Of a stretch of 64,000 nt of DNA, positions 12,010 through 24,163 are shown one piece after another. A program made the position numbers and the translations under genes. A model generated the notes under the pieces. It saw nothing but the letters and a program-made list of their open reading frames with translations, ran no database searches and was not told the DNA's origin. The stretch lies in the NCBI GenBank assembly GCA_036346395.1, contig CM070598.1, forward strand, positions 4,075,517 to 4,139,516, in the 5' to 3' direction. The stretch's first letter is position 1. Every line of letters starts with the position of its first letter. This DNA comes from Hsuehochloa calcarea. Lineage: Eukaryota > Streptophyta > Magnoliopsida > Poales > Poaceae.

Positions 12010-12560
12010 ATGGCCGTATACCCACCCCGCGCCCGGCTGAGCGAGTGGCGCGCGCCGCGTAACCCGCGCAGCGTGCGCGCCACCACGCCATACAGCAGGG
12101 GCGGTAGCGCGCCACGTGGCCAGCAGTGTGCGCGCCGCCCCATACATGGCAGTGGGTGGCGTGCAGCCAGCGCGCGCCAGCGGCCAGGAGGGCGCGGGCG
12201 CGGCGCCCGGCGGCACGAGCCCGCCAACGTGGCGGGCATGGCGCGTGGCCAGCGGCGGCAAGGCCGCGCTGCGCCGCCGCCCCTGCCAGCGTGTGGCGCG
12301 CCGCCTGTGGCACGGCGGCCTGCGGCGCTGCGGCGCCCGGCTAACGCTTCGCCGCGCTTGCGTGTGGCGCATCCGTGGCGGCCTTGCGCCAGCGGTGGCG
12401 GTCGGGCGGCGCGAGCGGCGTGGCGGCCGTAGCGCGCGCTACCCGGCGCGACGATGTCGCCCGCAGCGCCATGAAGCGCGCCTCGACTGCGCCGGCCGGT
12501 TAAAAGTGCAAATACGCGCGCGCGATGGTTAAAAGTGCTAATACGGTATGAAAATCGGCC
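12010..12560. other. Very GC-rich, low-complexity block
   Basis: Dense gcgcgcc, gcggcc and tggcgcg words fill about 450 bases and then stop abruptly in AT-rich sequence. Open frames on both strands are by-products of the composition. The block adjoins the upstream side of the mobile-domain gene and may be a subterminal part of the Mutator-like element. No matching block was found at the left end. Confidence 0.4.
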
Positions 12561-14777
12561 GTATCGACATAGCTCAGTGTGTCCATGTATCCTGATTCTG
12601 GAAGAAGAGAGGAAGGAGAATCAATTAGGCTGATTTTAGTTCAAGTTCCGAATCAATTCGAAGGGATTGAGTCGAATCACAATGTATCCAACCAGACCCT
12701 TAAAGAGTTGTGGCTAGAGTGGCGAGGGCTAGTGCAGGAGGAGAAGAGGGGATTGCGACCGGGTTGGAGGAGGGCGGGTGGAGATGTGCCGACGCGGCGC
12801 AGGTCGCATATGGCGGCACATTGCAGTGATATCGATTAATTACTACATGTTTACATAGTAATCGAGTAAGTTACAAGGTAAACGACATGAAGTCTGCAAG
12901 ACCTCTCCGTCATTTCTCGCGTGGTTGATTTAATCGTGGTTGTCAAGGCCAGAATTAAAAGGTCGAAGAAGATGGGTTAATCATCTGGAGCAACCAAAAT
13001 GGCAAAGGGTCAATTAATGACAGAATTAAAGGCGGAGGGCAATTGAAAATCTGGGCAACCAACATGGTCAAGGGCTTTGAAGTTATTAGTTATCAACTAT
13101 AACGTTGTTTAAAAAATCTATTATACCTAACTTACCTTTAGTTATCAACGTACGATTGATATTTTAAGTACTAGTATCACCCAGTAACCTCCAAGCACCT
13201 CAGAAAGTCTGAAACTTAAAGAGGGCTAGCTTGAGATTGTACGGCAGCTAATCCATAAGCCCGCATACTATACGCTAGAAAAAAAAAGGTCGTTAATTTC
13301 TGTTTTTCAACACATGACTATGAAGTGTGAACTTATCTAATTAGTCACCTATTGACAGACAGACAGTCTAACACACTTTTGATATATAGAGCTCGATTAC
13401 TTTTAACAAAGGTTCGAGTCCTCCAAATGCTACTTTGGGATTAACACCACGCGGTTGTCGAGAATACAGAGAGCTCACGTGCAAGATATCGGCAAAAATA
13501 TTCTAAAAATATATCGATAGCGGTAGGTGTTACGATATATCTAGAATTTACTAGTTGGTGTCCATAATTCTGATGTTGTTAACAAGGTGTTGTGACGTGT
13601 GTCCAATTACGGATTTCCTTCTACTAGAAAAATTCTCTTTTTTCTCTCTCTTATTTTATCAATAATAAAGGGATCTCCTTCCTGCCTTCTCTACAAATCA
13701 ATTGTTACTTACCGCCGCGCTCCACTTCCAACGTCCTCGCATACATTTCTCACCTGCAAAATATTTGCCATGGCATGAGCCATGAGGTCGGCATGAGCAC
13801 GACAAAAGCGGCTGGCCCACGCCGCTTGTACCCATGTAAGCCGTGAGTCACACGCCGTGTACACGTAGCACGTCCCACTCCCCACAGCAAATAAGCAAAC
13901 CGGAAATTCGAAACCCCACGCACACGTGCCGGCCGATGGACGGAGCGCGAGCGCACCAAGGCACGTCGCATCGTCCGTGCGAGGAAGAGAAGCAAAAAAA
14001 AAAAACACGCCCGCGAAAGCGCCCGCCGAGCGACGCGCGGGCCAGGTGCGCGGCGCCGATTGGCTACAGTTACGTGTACACGGACGGCTACAGTTCCACG
14101 TCATGCAGGAGCATAGTTGCACGCGAATTAAACTAGTGTTATGATTTGGAAGACTAGTTAATCCCGTCGGGGTTTTATATATATATAAATAATTGTCCTG
14201 TAGTAACACGTTCGATCGATAGAGATTAGTAAAGAAAAAGGACGTGAGAAGAATGGCCTTTTCCTTTTGTGCTTGCTCCATTGCGATCGAAGGAACACCC
14301 GTGATTAATTGACACACTGACAGCTGCTTTTGGTGGGGATTTTTGAGGGGGGAAAAAGTCTTTCTTGTTTTTAAAGAGCTCTTATCCTCCCAAAAAGAAA
14401 CTGATCAGCTGCCACACCACTACTAGCTCCAACCAACATCAACGTACTGCTAGACTAGACTAATTTACAGTCCATCTTGGAATTAAAGAAGTACCCATTT
14501 GCGATATCGCCAAATCTTGAGGCAGTGCACGAAAACACTCGCCTCACCGAGACCAAAAACGCATTGTGCGTACGTGCACTAGCTTTGGCCATGAGTGACC
14601 ACCCCACAACTACGTGTCATCCCTTGGCGCCAACGGACAAGCTCGACGCGGCCCCATGACTCGTCAGCCATCGCCGTCGCTTGATATACCTCGCCACGCA
14701 CCGCACCACACCGCACCACACCGCGCCCACACGATTTAAGAACACACGCAGACCGCAAGGGCACGGCGGTTCTTCTC
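12561..14777. other. Non-genic spacer before the remorin gene
   Basis: Nothing recognisable is coded here. A minus-strand frame of 202 codons (13709-14317) matches no family I know and has no gene-like start context. A short poly-A run at about 13995 and small cacaccgcac-type repeats at 14700-14730 are the only visible structure. The last few hundred bases should contain the remorin promoter, but I could not single out a TATA box. Confidence 0.35.
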
Positions 14778-14781
14778 ATGC

Positions 14782-14823
14782 ATGGTGGCGCACTCCCGCC
14801 GGCGACGACCACCGCGCGGCTAG
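14782..14823 (+). promoter_or_regulatory. Short upstream reading frame ahead of remorin
   Basis: An ATG at 14782 opens 13 codons and stops at 14821-14823, in the same frame as the remorin ATG at 14827 and only one codon before it. A second ATG at 14778, in another frame, runs over the remorin start to a TGA at about 14837. If both lie in the transcript they could lower translation or favour reinitiation. The transcript start is not known. Confidence 0.45.
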
Positions 14824-14826
14824 CAC

Positions 14827-16522
14827 ATGTTGCATGAGCAGCAGGCACCAGCATCGGCGCCAACGTCCGACGATGCCGCTGTCGAGGACGACGAGGTCAC
14901 CACGTTCCTCGACATCCACCCTCTGACGCCCACGCCCACGCCCACGCCCCCCACGCGCCCCGGATCCGCGTCCTGGGACACCGCCAGCCAGCGGTCCTTC
15001 TCCTCCGAGGAGCAGTTCATGACGATGAGCCGCGAGTTCACGGCCATGGTCGCCGCAGGGACGACCACGCATACCAACACCAACAGCAGCAGCAACGGCG
15101 GCAGCTACGATGCCGGAGCCAACAACAACGGCGTCGACCAGCTCACCAGCATCGGCGAGGACGAGCTGGAGGAGACCAACCCGCTAGCCATCGTGCCGGA
15201 TAGCCACCCGATCGCGACGCCGGCCAGGAGCAGGGCGCCCCTGGAGGTGGTCCCCGCGGGGCCCGCGCCGCCGCCGGTGGAGGCGCGGCAGGTGAAGAAG
15301 GAGGAGGTGGAGACGAAGGTGACAGCGTGGCAGACGGCGGAGATGGCCAAGGTCAACAACCGGTTCAAGAGGGAGGAGGTCGTCATCAATGGCTGGGAGA
15401 CAGAGCAGGTGGAGAAAGCCTCCGCATGGCTCAAGAAGATTGAGGTAACTAGAGACAGAAAAATTGCAGTTATTCTTATGAAAATTTCACTACGCAATAG
15501 TTGCTTTTGCGTCTTGATTTGCGTACTCTCATGAGTACATGCAGTCTATCATCTTTGCTTGTTAAATTGTGCACATCAAGTATTTTTAGTATCACCGACA
15601 GAGCTTGACAATCCTTTGAAGAGTAAAAAAATGAAGCATAACAGATACAACTCCTAAATTGCCAAAAAAATTTTGCCTTGTGCGAATTAGCATGATTTTG
15701 AGTAGATTCTCGATGCAATTAGAATCTGTGTGATTGTGATGAACAAACCAAAACAGAGGGCTATAAGTATCTCCAGAAATCTAAACTATTCGGTCCTCTT
15801 CCCTCAAAAGAAGAAGAAGAAGAAGAATTCAGCCTTGCAACACTACGGTTGCAGTTATCTGTTCTTGTTTTGACAAAAGTTATAGGAAAGAAGTTAATAT
15901 CCGTAAGGAAACAAGAACTTGATGTTAAGAGGCATGTAACATCAGAGTTCCTTCAATGCCCCCTTTTTTGGGTGCAGGCATGTAACATCAGATAAGTTTG
16001 TTACAGCTCAATCATTCAACGTTCTGATGCCCCTCTCATCGAAAGGTGATTGTTCTGAGTTCTGACTATCATGGATCGCTAACACGTTGATTTCATAGTG
16101 CTAGGAGAATGGTCTTTGTCCGGGTGAACTCTGCATTTAGCGCTTTTTTTACCTTTGGACATGTCCTTTCTTCTGTTCTGCAAACGAGGCTTAGATATGC
16201 TCCAATTTTGTTCTCCTAAATGCTCATTCTTGATCTTCATCACCATATAAACAGCGCTAATCTATAGCATCCTCCATGTCTCCTCGTTCCAAATGTGACT
16301 TACAGATGTTCTGATCGCTCCATTACACAGAGAAAGCTGGATGAACAGCGTGCCAAGGCGCTCGAGAAGACGCAGAACGACATCGCAAAGGCGCGGCACA
16401 AGGCGGAGGAGAAGAGGGCGTCGGCGGAGGCGAAGAGAGGGCTGAAGCTGGCCAAGGTGCTGGAGCTGGCGAACTTCATGAAGGCGGTTGGAAGGGTGCC
16501 TACAAAACGCTCCTTCTTCTAG
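14827..16522 (+). CDS. Remorin family protein, two exons, 269 residues
   Basis: Exon 1 is 14827-15444 (206 codons, donor gtaact). Exon 2 is 16331-16522 (63 codons plus TAG, acceptor cacag). The frame is intact across the junction. The first ~170 residues are acidic and rich in Pro, Thr and Ser, as in the variable, probably disordered and phosphorylated N-terminus of remorins. From about residue 180 runs the conserved remorin C-terminal coiled coil: WQTAEMAKVNNRFKREE, then INGWETEQVEKASAWLKK, then RKLDEQRAKALEKTQNDIAK. The gene ends with the short ELANFMKAVGRVPTKRSFF tail that anchors these proteins to the inner face of the plasma membrane. Remorins form membrane nanodomains and act in signalling, plasmodesmata and responses to microbes. 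The Met start was chosen because an in-frame stop lies one codon upstream. The intron holds no obvious transposon. Confidence 0.9.
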
Positions 16523-19500
16523 CCTCGTGGCACCCTGTCCCTTCCGAGTTCTCATATGTTCCTCAGTATTTTGTGTGCTAAATCTGTTTTTGCCTATGGT
16601 CGTAGCTAGCTCTTTGTATGGTGTATGCTGCATCCGCGAACCGAACCGAATTGTAAAAAGGATTTAAAGGTTGTATACTATGGAGATAATGTGATACGAT
16701 CCTAATCTTAGTGTGTTGAACAATCAGTATCTGTGTTAAAGTGTTTGGTAGAGACTCTCGGTTTAGCGAAGTGTCGTCTGACTGTTAGTGTAGGCGGTCT
16801 GATTGGACAGGGTGGCGGTTAACCGGCCGTGGCCGGCGAAGTTGAATTTTGAGGGATGCGATCGTACACTTGTTTGGAGGTGTGTTTGCATCAGATACCA
16901 TGGAAAATAGAGATTGGATGCGAAATTAGATAGAATTTTGCTGAATAAATCTAGAGTTGGTGTTTTCTAGGAATTGGGAAGCAATCTGACCGGCAAATGG
17001 TTGGCGGTCAGACCGGCCAAGGCGCAATTATACACAGTAAGATGTGATGATCTTTTGGAATTGGCGAAAGTTGTGGGATTCAGTGCATATATGTTGCATG
17101 ATGCATATTTTGGCTAACATGGATCAAGTTGCAAGGAACTTGTATCCGGAATCAATTTCTTGGTCTATTATTTGTACATGTGGTTTGGAGTCAACTACGG
17201 TCAGCGGCGGGGATGATTGGGACTAGGCTAGGAGAGCTGAGGTCCAAAACGACCGATGATGCCGAGTGAAGTGGTTGGACTCAAGTATGGCGCAAGATAA
17301 ACAAGATGAATTGAACGGAAAGTTCGGTACCACGGGTTGCATCAAGTGGCTTGGGTCGGTACAATTACCGTGGTGATTCCGGTTGGAGCCAAATGAGAGA
17401 GACTTGTCGACATGAAGATAACTATTGATGAACCTATGCGTGGCAAAGCATGTGATTGCTTCACGTTGATTGGACTCGTCATTGGAGAAGGATCAAGAAG
17501 TTGTATTTTGATATCTTCACCAAAAAATCGTGCTGGTTATATTTAAGAAAACGCGACGCAAGACGATGCAAAGAGAGACGGTTTATGTCAAGAGAAGACG
17601 AAGATCACGAAGATATAGATTTGGGAGACCCGGTTCGTCATCCGTTTTGAGAAACGTGCGTGAGTATATACCTATTTATGTATAGGCTTAACGGGTGTCT
17701 GATAAAGTTCTCTCTAGACTTAGCATCTACTATAAAAGAGATAGAAGATAATGCAACATTTGCACTTTCAAGCCTTGGAAACCATAGTTTATGATTTGGG
17801 AAAGTTGAGGAAATAGATGAGGCTATAATTTGAGAGAGATAGATTGATGAATTAGGTGCTTAAAGTGTGAACTTTTGTTCTCTACGGTGGAGTGACTATA
17901 AACCTACAATATCTCTAATCAATCCAATCAAGATTGCCCCGAGATGAGTTCCATCTTTTCTTGTTCTCTTTTATGATTTTGGGGAATTTTGTGTTCCAAG
18001 GGTTTTGACTGAGTTTTTTTTTGTTGTGATATAGCTTGCAAGGACTTGTGGGACTTGATCTAAGGTTATCTTTCATCCATGAGCAAGCTTTTGACTCAAG
18101 TTTTGGGTTTTCCTGTTTTTGTGCTTTCTTGACTTCTATCAAAAAATTCATAGAATATTGGCTTTGATTGTTGATTGGAATAGATTCCATTTTTTTTTGA
18201 TGAGCTATGTCTGAAATCTCAGGGGATTTGGATCCCATAATTAAAAGTTATATTGATTTGAAGATCCCTCGAGTTGTTGTTCCTGCAGCCAACAGCCGGC
18301 CACCAGCCATATTGGCGTGGGCAAACCAAATACCGTGATCAAACCAATCGGCTCGGCGGTCGGTGAGCTTTTATTGGGGTTTTTGGATTCAACGCGAGAC
18401 TTATGTTGTGATCTTCTGCTTTTGATTTTCATAGCTATTGGAGTCGGAAAAAAAAATACCGATGGTGATGAGAAAAAAAAAAGATACTTGTATTCACCTC
18501 CCTCTAGTTACTTATTTGGTCCAACATATATATAGTGTTGCCATGTACTACTTGTGATCACAGAGTGACCCTTTGTTTTTTGTTGGCTTGTATCCATATG
18601 GTATAAATTATTTGTTTGCGTAATCCTGCAAACAATCAGAATACAACAGTGTAAAAAGCTACATATTACCTTTTTCCCCTCTAGAGGACTACAGGATGAA
18701 ACAATAAGCTCAATTAGTTTTTTGCTACACACATCCATCTCTTTCCATGATTACTCCATTTCTTATGCTCTCCGTGTACCTAGCTCAAACTAATCAGAAT
18801 ATAGTATGCTTGCTGTCAAGGGTGGATCCATGACCAAATTTTAGGACGGGTGGAATACGGTACATCTGTAGACAGTGTCTTCTAATGAACCGGTCAACAA
18901 GGCAGGCCAAACCCAATTGAACAAAATCTACGAGACCACGATCACAAAGCAGACTCCTCTAAAACCTCCGTCCAACACTAGATGCTTCGGCAGTCTCCTC
19001 GCCGCCACCGGTGCTGTGGATGCGAGTCTGGGATCTAGTTATATGGGGAGGAGGAGAGTTCGGGCGGCAGCTAGACCATGCCCGTTGGGAGAGTCCGCCT
19101 GTACTTGCTGTCTTCTGAGAACTATCACAGATGTTCTTGCACGTATGCATATGTGAGCACTGTATTTCCGGCCAAATACCAATCACCATGACTGATGGAC
19201 AAGGGCAGATCGACCGGCCTCGTGAGAGAAAGAGCCCTCGCTACCCTGAGCTGCACGTCGGTCAATACGTTTGCCTTCTTCCTCGTGATAACGCCGTTTT
19301 TACTCAGCGACTCGTTCTACGGTGTGAATCGTGAAAAGGACCGGTGTGAATCGTGTGATTGATAGACGGACTGGGATAACCGAACTGGAAGGGATGGGCT
19401 TGGCGTCGACAACGAGATGGCATCATTCGATTTGTGGCTGTAAACATCAGCAACGACGAGTTCTTCTAAGGAAAATCCTATGGAAAATTGAAGCATTACA

Positions 19501-20227
19501 TTGTGAATTTGTGATAAGAACCTAGCACTTGTCCTCGCTAGCTTTCTGGTAAAAGCTGGGCTCTCCCAAACAAACAAGACCTTGGTTCTTTCAAATGGTT
19601 GGAGCACCTGAGTACCTGACTGAGGAGGAGAGGACGGTCCACAGTCCACGTAGACATGGTCCACACCATCCGGGCCAGGGCTCACAACCACGAGCCCATT
19701 CCGTTGTCATCTAGGCAGTCAGCCATGTACCGGGCCATGTAACCACGCTTCATTTTCCGACCCAGCTTGTTATACTGACTTGACCCGCTGGCGTAGGAAA
19801 TGGTGCCATTCTGTTTTTGCTAAAGCACAAACTGGTAGGAAACCCTTGCGTTTAGGACTCTTGGAACCTCGTAGGATCATGAGAATAGTGTTTGACACAG
19901 ATTAACTCCATCACAATGTACATTGTTCTTGCCTGGTTGAGTGGTTGGTGGTGAAAACTGACATGCCTGGGGGAACTCTCTGATGGTGGGTGTAATACTG
20001 TTGTCTGGCTTCTGTTTTCAAATATCATTATAACTTATTAATGCCTGCAGAATGCAAAACGGCGAATTGAGAAGCTATAGCTTCCTATGGAGTGTTATTT
20101 TTCCTAGTTTCTTACCACTAAAGAATGGATGGGCCATTGCATTGCATGTGACACTGCAGATATTCTTGAGAGCGCCAAGAGGTGGGGGAATCTTTAAGGT
20201 GCCTTCTACCATTTGCATTTATTTTGA
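16523..20227. other. Repeat-rich spacer with a possible LTR remnant
   Basis: No gene is recognised. About 16730-18530 looks like an old LTR-retrotransposon terminus. It has recurring cggtcagaccggc-type words and closes with tattcacctccctctagtta followed by ttggtccaaca, as seen at the ends of some grass LTRs. I found no target-site duplication or internal genes. 18540-20227 contains only short frames and a small direct repeat near 19320-19350 (ggtgtgaatcgtg). Confidence 0.3.
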
Positions 20228-21510
20228 GGCAAGTTGATTATTTGCCCCTATATTGTTTTTCTTGTTTGATATTTTGCCATTTTTGCCATTTGTAATTACT
20301 TTTCCTAATTTTGCCCATGTGAAATGACTCATATGACCTTTGCCCTAGGTCTCGGTCGGGAGGGTTAGGTTTAGCCCACTGAGTTTTGGGCTCGGTCGTG
20401 TGTGATGGACTCGGGTTGGACTTGGCTGACTCGATCGGATTGGCGTGGTCCACCAAGCTAGGACATAGTAGCGAACCAGGAACAAGCTTCGTCTTTCCTG
20501 GCTAGTGGCGTGGGGAAAAACAGAGGAGGCACCGGTGCTCCAATCCGGTAGGAAGAGGCGGCCGGTGACGGAGTGTCCTGACGACGTGTTCTCGAAGGTT
20601 GCAAGCCCATTTTAGGCAGCATAGAGAGATGGATGGGGGCGACAGTTGCGTCCGGGACAGAGCGGTGAAGGGCCGTGGCCGCAAGAGGAGGAAGGCTTAC
20701 CGACGGTGAATCCGATCGTATTCCGCACGTCCAACAGGCGCAAGAGCACGGTGTGGGCATGGGAAGTCCTCCGGTGGTGACAAATTGATCTGGGGAGTTA
20801 CGAGGAAGGCTATCGTCAGTGGCGGCCATCGTGAGGCGGTGGAGCTCGGTGGTGGCGCTATACGCTGGACTAGGCGGAAGAAGGTGGGGCTTGGCTTCGC
20901 CGTGGTAAGGCGCATCTCATGACGCGGTTGGCGTGGCGAAGGGATGTCGAAGGCGACGGGTTGGTGGTGGTAGTGACGAGGCCGGTGGTGTGACGAGTAG
21001 CGACAGCGGCTCTGTCGGTCTTCCGCGCAGTCTCAGGGGAGCCGCCTTCTCCTCCGTCAACCCCCCTACGAACGACGACCAAGACAACGACCTCCTCGCC
21101 GCCTTCTCTGCCTCCGCCATCACCGACGCCGACGCTGCGACCTCGATGTAGTCGGGCCGCCTCGACCACCCTAGTAGCGGTGCCCACCACTTCCCTCCCT
21201 CGGCGGCCCTAGTGCGAACCCGATCGGTGCCCGTGGAGGTAGCACGTGGCCAGATTGCCGTCAACAGAAGGACGAGAGACAACCGTGGCGCTCAGGAGAG
21301 CACGACAGGAGTGCGAGTGTGTTGCGGTCAGTGGGGCAAAGGGCATGTGTCATTTCGCATGAGCTAAAATACGAAATGGTAATCAAACTTACGGAAATGA
21401 CAAAAGATCAATAAAGAAATTGAATTTGGGGCTTTTAATCAGCATACTCAAAAATAAATACAAATAATAGAAGAAAGATTAAAAATGGGGCATATGATCA
21501 AATTTTCGCC
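20228..21510. mobile_element. Pack-MULE-like non-autonomous element
   Basis: The two ends are long, imperfect inverted repeats. The left end reads ggcaagttgattatttgccc and continues to gaaatgactcatatgacctt before 20350. The complement of the right end reads ggcgaaaatttgatcatatg and continues to gaaatgacacatgccctttg. Between them (20450-21300) lies a GC-rich segment with open frames of 70-120 codons, unlike the AT-rich ends. Long terminal inverted repeats around GC-rich, gene-like filler are the hallmark of Pack-MULEs in grasses, which capture pieces of host genes. I could not name the captured gene and see no clear 9 bp target duplication (ttattttga against aagacatag). Confidence 0.55.
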
Positions 21511-24163
21511 AAGACATAGACAGCAATATGAAAGTAAGTTAGTGAGAGGTAAGAGGATTCAAAATGCTCGTGTTGATTGATCTTGACATGTTGCAGACCA
21601 TGGAACCTGCCATGAAATAGTTTCAGGGCCACGAGGTAGGTGTTAGTTCCTGACAAAGAACGGCCTTTCAATTTTTGTTTTGCAGTTTATTGTTGGTCGC
21701 GGGACTCGTCCATGGCTTGCCGATGCCAACGCAAGCGGAATCAAGATAGGCTGTGACCGTCCATGGCTTGCCGATGCCAACGCAAGCGGATCCCGTTGAT
21801 CCTGACAAACTACTGGCCAGCGCCGGGCATCGAGATAGGCTTTGACAATTTGGTTTATGCCCTCACATCATTCCAGACAGCGATTTATCTAAATCGCTAT
21901 TAAGAAAGGTGACAGAGGGATTTAATACTATTTGGTACAGTGATAGTACTCTATGCCTCTATTTCAAATAGTGATATAAGTCTATTTTGTAATTTTATTA
22001 AACAAGTATTTATTTTTATAATTCTATTTTTAAAATTATGTTCTTATTATGTCCCCCCTATTTGTCAATCGTGTCCGCGAGCTCTTTTCAATTCTGTGCG
22101 TTGCTATTGTACGCCTAAGCTCCAATTCGCATCTGTGTGTGCAATGGGCCCAAGGGTGGAGTCAGGATTTTAGAATAAGATGGACCAAATAAACTATATA
22201 GTGTAATTTCATTTGATGAGAGGACCAAATAACACTAATAACAATAATATTTATCAAAATATATAGAACTATAGTGCAAATTTGTCGAAGCATGAGGGGT
22301 GCCAGACCCCTTCTCCCTCTGCCTTGGGTAGGCCCTACACGCTCCGTTACGTGCAACGAGAAAAGCGGATCAGGGCATCGGAGATTGGGCTAACCGGCTT
22401 CTTTTCTCCTTCGTTCTTTCTTCACTCCCTCCAGTGTCGTCTTTGCAGTTTTGTCAGTTCATCCTCCTCTCTGGCGGCCCGGCTCCCCTCCTTCTTCAAC
22501 GCGGCCCCTGCCCCTGCCTCCCCCCTTCCCCTCCTTCTTCATTCTTTTTTCTCTCCCTTCGGCGCCGTCGCCGCCTTGCCACACCGTCGTTCCACCTTGC
22601 CGGACCAAATATTCAATCCTTTGCCGTCCACCGCCCTCCTACAATTCCGTGGCCGACGGCACCACCGCTAGGCCGCTACCTCCCTCTCCCTCTCTACCCC
22701 GGGGTCCTGGTGAACCCTGCCGTTGCCGGTTGAGGGCAAGTAAGGGCATGGTCTTGAGGAGAGGAAGGGTGTGGTTCCGTTCCGACAACCCTCGGTCTCG
22801 ACAGCCTCTACACTCAATTCTCACTGCTGCTGCTGCCAAGTCAAAGATGTACAAGAAAGCATCAACTTGACCCTGATTGGACGATCCGGATCGACGCTTA
22901 TCTGCAAACCAAATATGTAGAATAACAAGCGATCATGTGTCCATCATTGGCCTCGAGCCAGTACACAGTATCAGTTGGAATTTGGACTATAAACAAATTC
23001 TTCATGCAACGGTTGCTGCACTAATAGTAGTGTGTAGTAGTACAACTCCAGCTTTGTTATGGCATGTGTGCTTGATGTCTCGCAATCTGCGTGCTGCTCC
23101 TCTGCCTGTCGCTGCGAGGACGCAGACAGGAACGGAGCTCGTTGGCACGCCGAGGGTTATAAGGAATTATGGGAATGTCCCTCCGGCCAGCAGCCGAGCC
23201 CCAGGCGTATGTGGCGCCGCCGCTGGCGGCTTCGCAAATGGTGATGATTCCATGAGGTCGCAAGGAAGGCACAACACATTTTTTATTTTCTTTTTGTGCC
23301 GGTTGCCAAGTTTTTTTTTTTGACTTAGCTAGACACAAACTGTTATACCTTATAAGTCATATCATTATAGTCGCTACAAAGCTCAAACAGTAAAAAGTTA
23401 ACACATGAGTATAAATTAACTAGTATCAACTTCACTACTGTCTCCATGAAATTTATAAATAAAAAATAACAGAGAAACTCCTCGCGAGAAATAGAGGAAC
23501 TAATGTATGCAGAATGTGCTGTTGTGCGTCACAACTTGAAATAATACTTTTGTGTTGGTTTATCATATAGTACTTTGAATTGGTTCATCTCGAATGAAAA
23601 TAGCTATCCGTCTCGTTAATTATCACATGAGGAGTCATGGTATCTTTTGCGAACCTGATTTGAGCAAGAACTAATTTGAATGATTGGGATGTATCCACTG
23701 TCCAGCATGTCTGTCCTTTGCTCAGGTGCGGGCGGCTAGCAGTTCTGCATCCTGATGACATCCTGTGGTTTCCTGTGACTCCAAACCATCCTCAGCTGTC
23801 ATGCATTTACGCACTCACTGACACCCGGTCCCACACGCCCCGCTCATCCTCGGCATCGCCGTCGGTCTCGCTGGTTGCCGCGTCCTTTTCTTGCACCCCT
23901 CTCGCGCTCCCCACTTAATCCTTGCTGCGTGTCGAATGCTACCTCCTGCTACTGCTACTGCTGCGTCCTGCTCCTAGTGCGCCTCGTCGGCTGGCTCCCT
24001 CCAGCGCCGGCGCCGCGCCCAAACCCGGGGCGATTTGGGGCTGATTCGAGGGAGTTGGGCCGGTTTCTTGATCGGGTCCTGGGAGGCTGCGGAATGCGGT
24101 GAACTGGTGGCGGTCCGTTCGTGGAGTCTCGCTCTGTATTGGTGAGCTCTTGGTGCTTGCGCC
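21511..24163. other. Spacer and presumed cellulose synthase promoter
   Basis: A 33-34 bp direct repeat (cgtccatggcttgccgatgc and onward) stands at 21707-21741 and 21758-21791. 22280-22870 is C- and T-rich with open frames that match nothing I know. 23676-24163 should hold the CESA promoter and 5' leader; it becomes GC-rich just before the ATG. No TATA box is obvious. Confidence 0.35.

Larger units (their letters stand above)
4300..12560. mobile_element. Decayed Mutator-like element carrying a plant mobile domain
   Basis: The interval groups a MuDR-type transposase remnant on the plus strand (5112-7620), a zf-GRF exon (7679-8135), a local tandem repeat (8150-8770) and a plant mobile domain gene on the minus strand (9083-11710). 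Convergent genes of this kind are known in autonomous plant MULEs, and the plant mobile domain family is named for its link to transposons. A TATA-like ctataaata at about 4362-4370 stands before the transposase side. The minus-strand gene has an AT-rich leader near 11830-12010 and then a very GC-rich block. I could not find matching terminal inverted repeats or a 9 bp target duplication, so both ends are estimates. Confidence 0.6.

Noticed and set aside
12116..12532. Several 120-165 codon frames in the GC-rich block
   Set aside because: They exist on both strands at once and consist of Ala, Arg, Gly and Pro repeats, as composition alone would give.
13709..14317. 202-codon minus-strand open frame
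   Set aside because: No recognisable domain, no plausible promoter and no splice structure. It is likely a chance frame.
16730..18530. Complete LTR with known family name
   Set aside because: The closing sequence looks like an LTR end, but I found no start partner, target duplication or interior, so it is reported only as a weak remnant.
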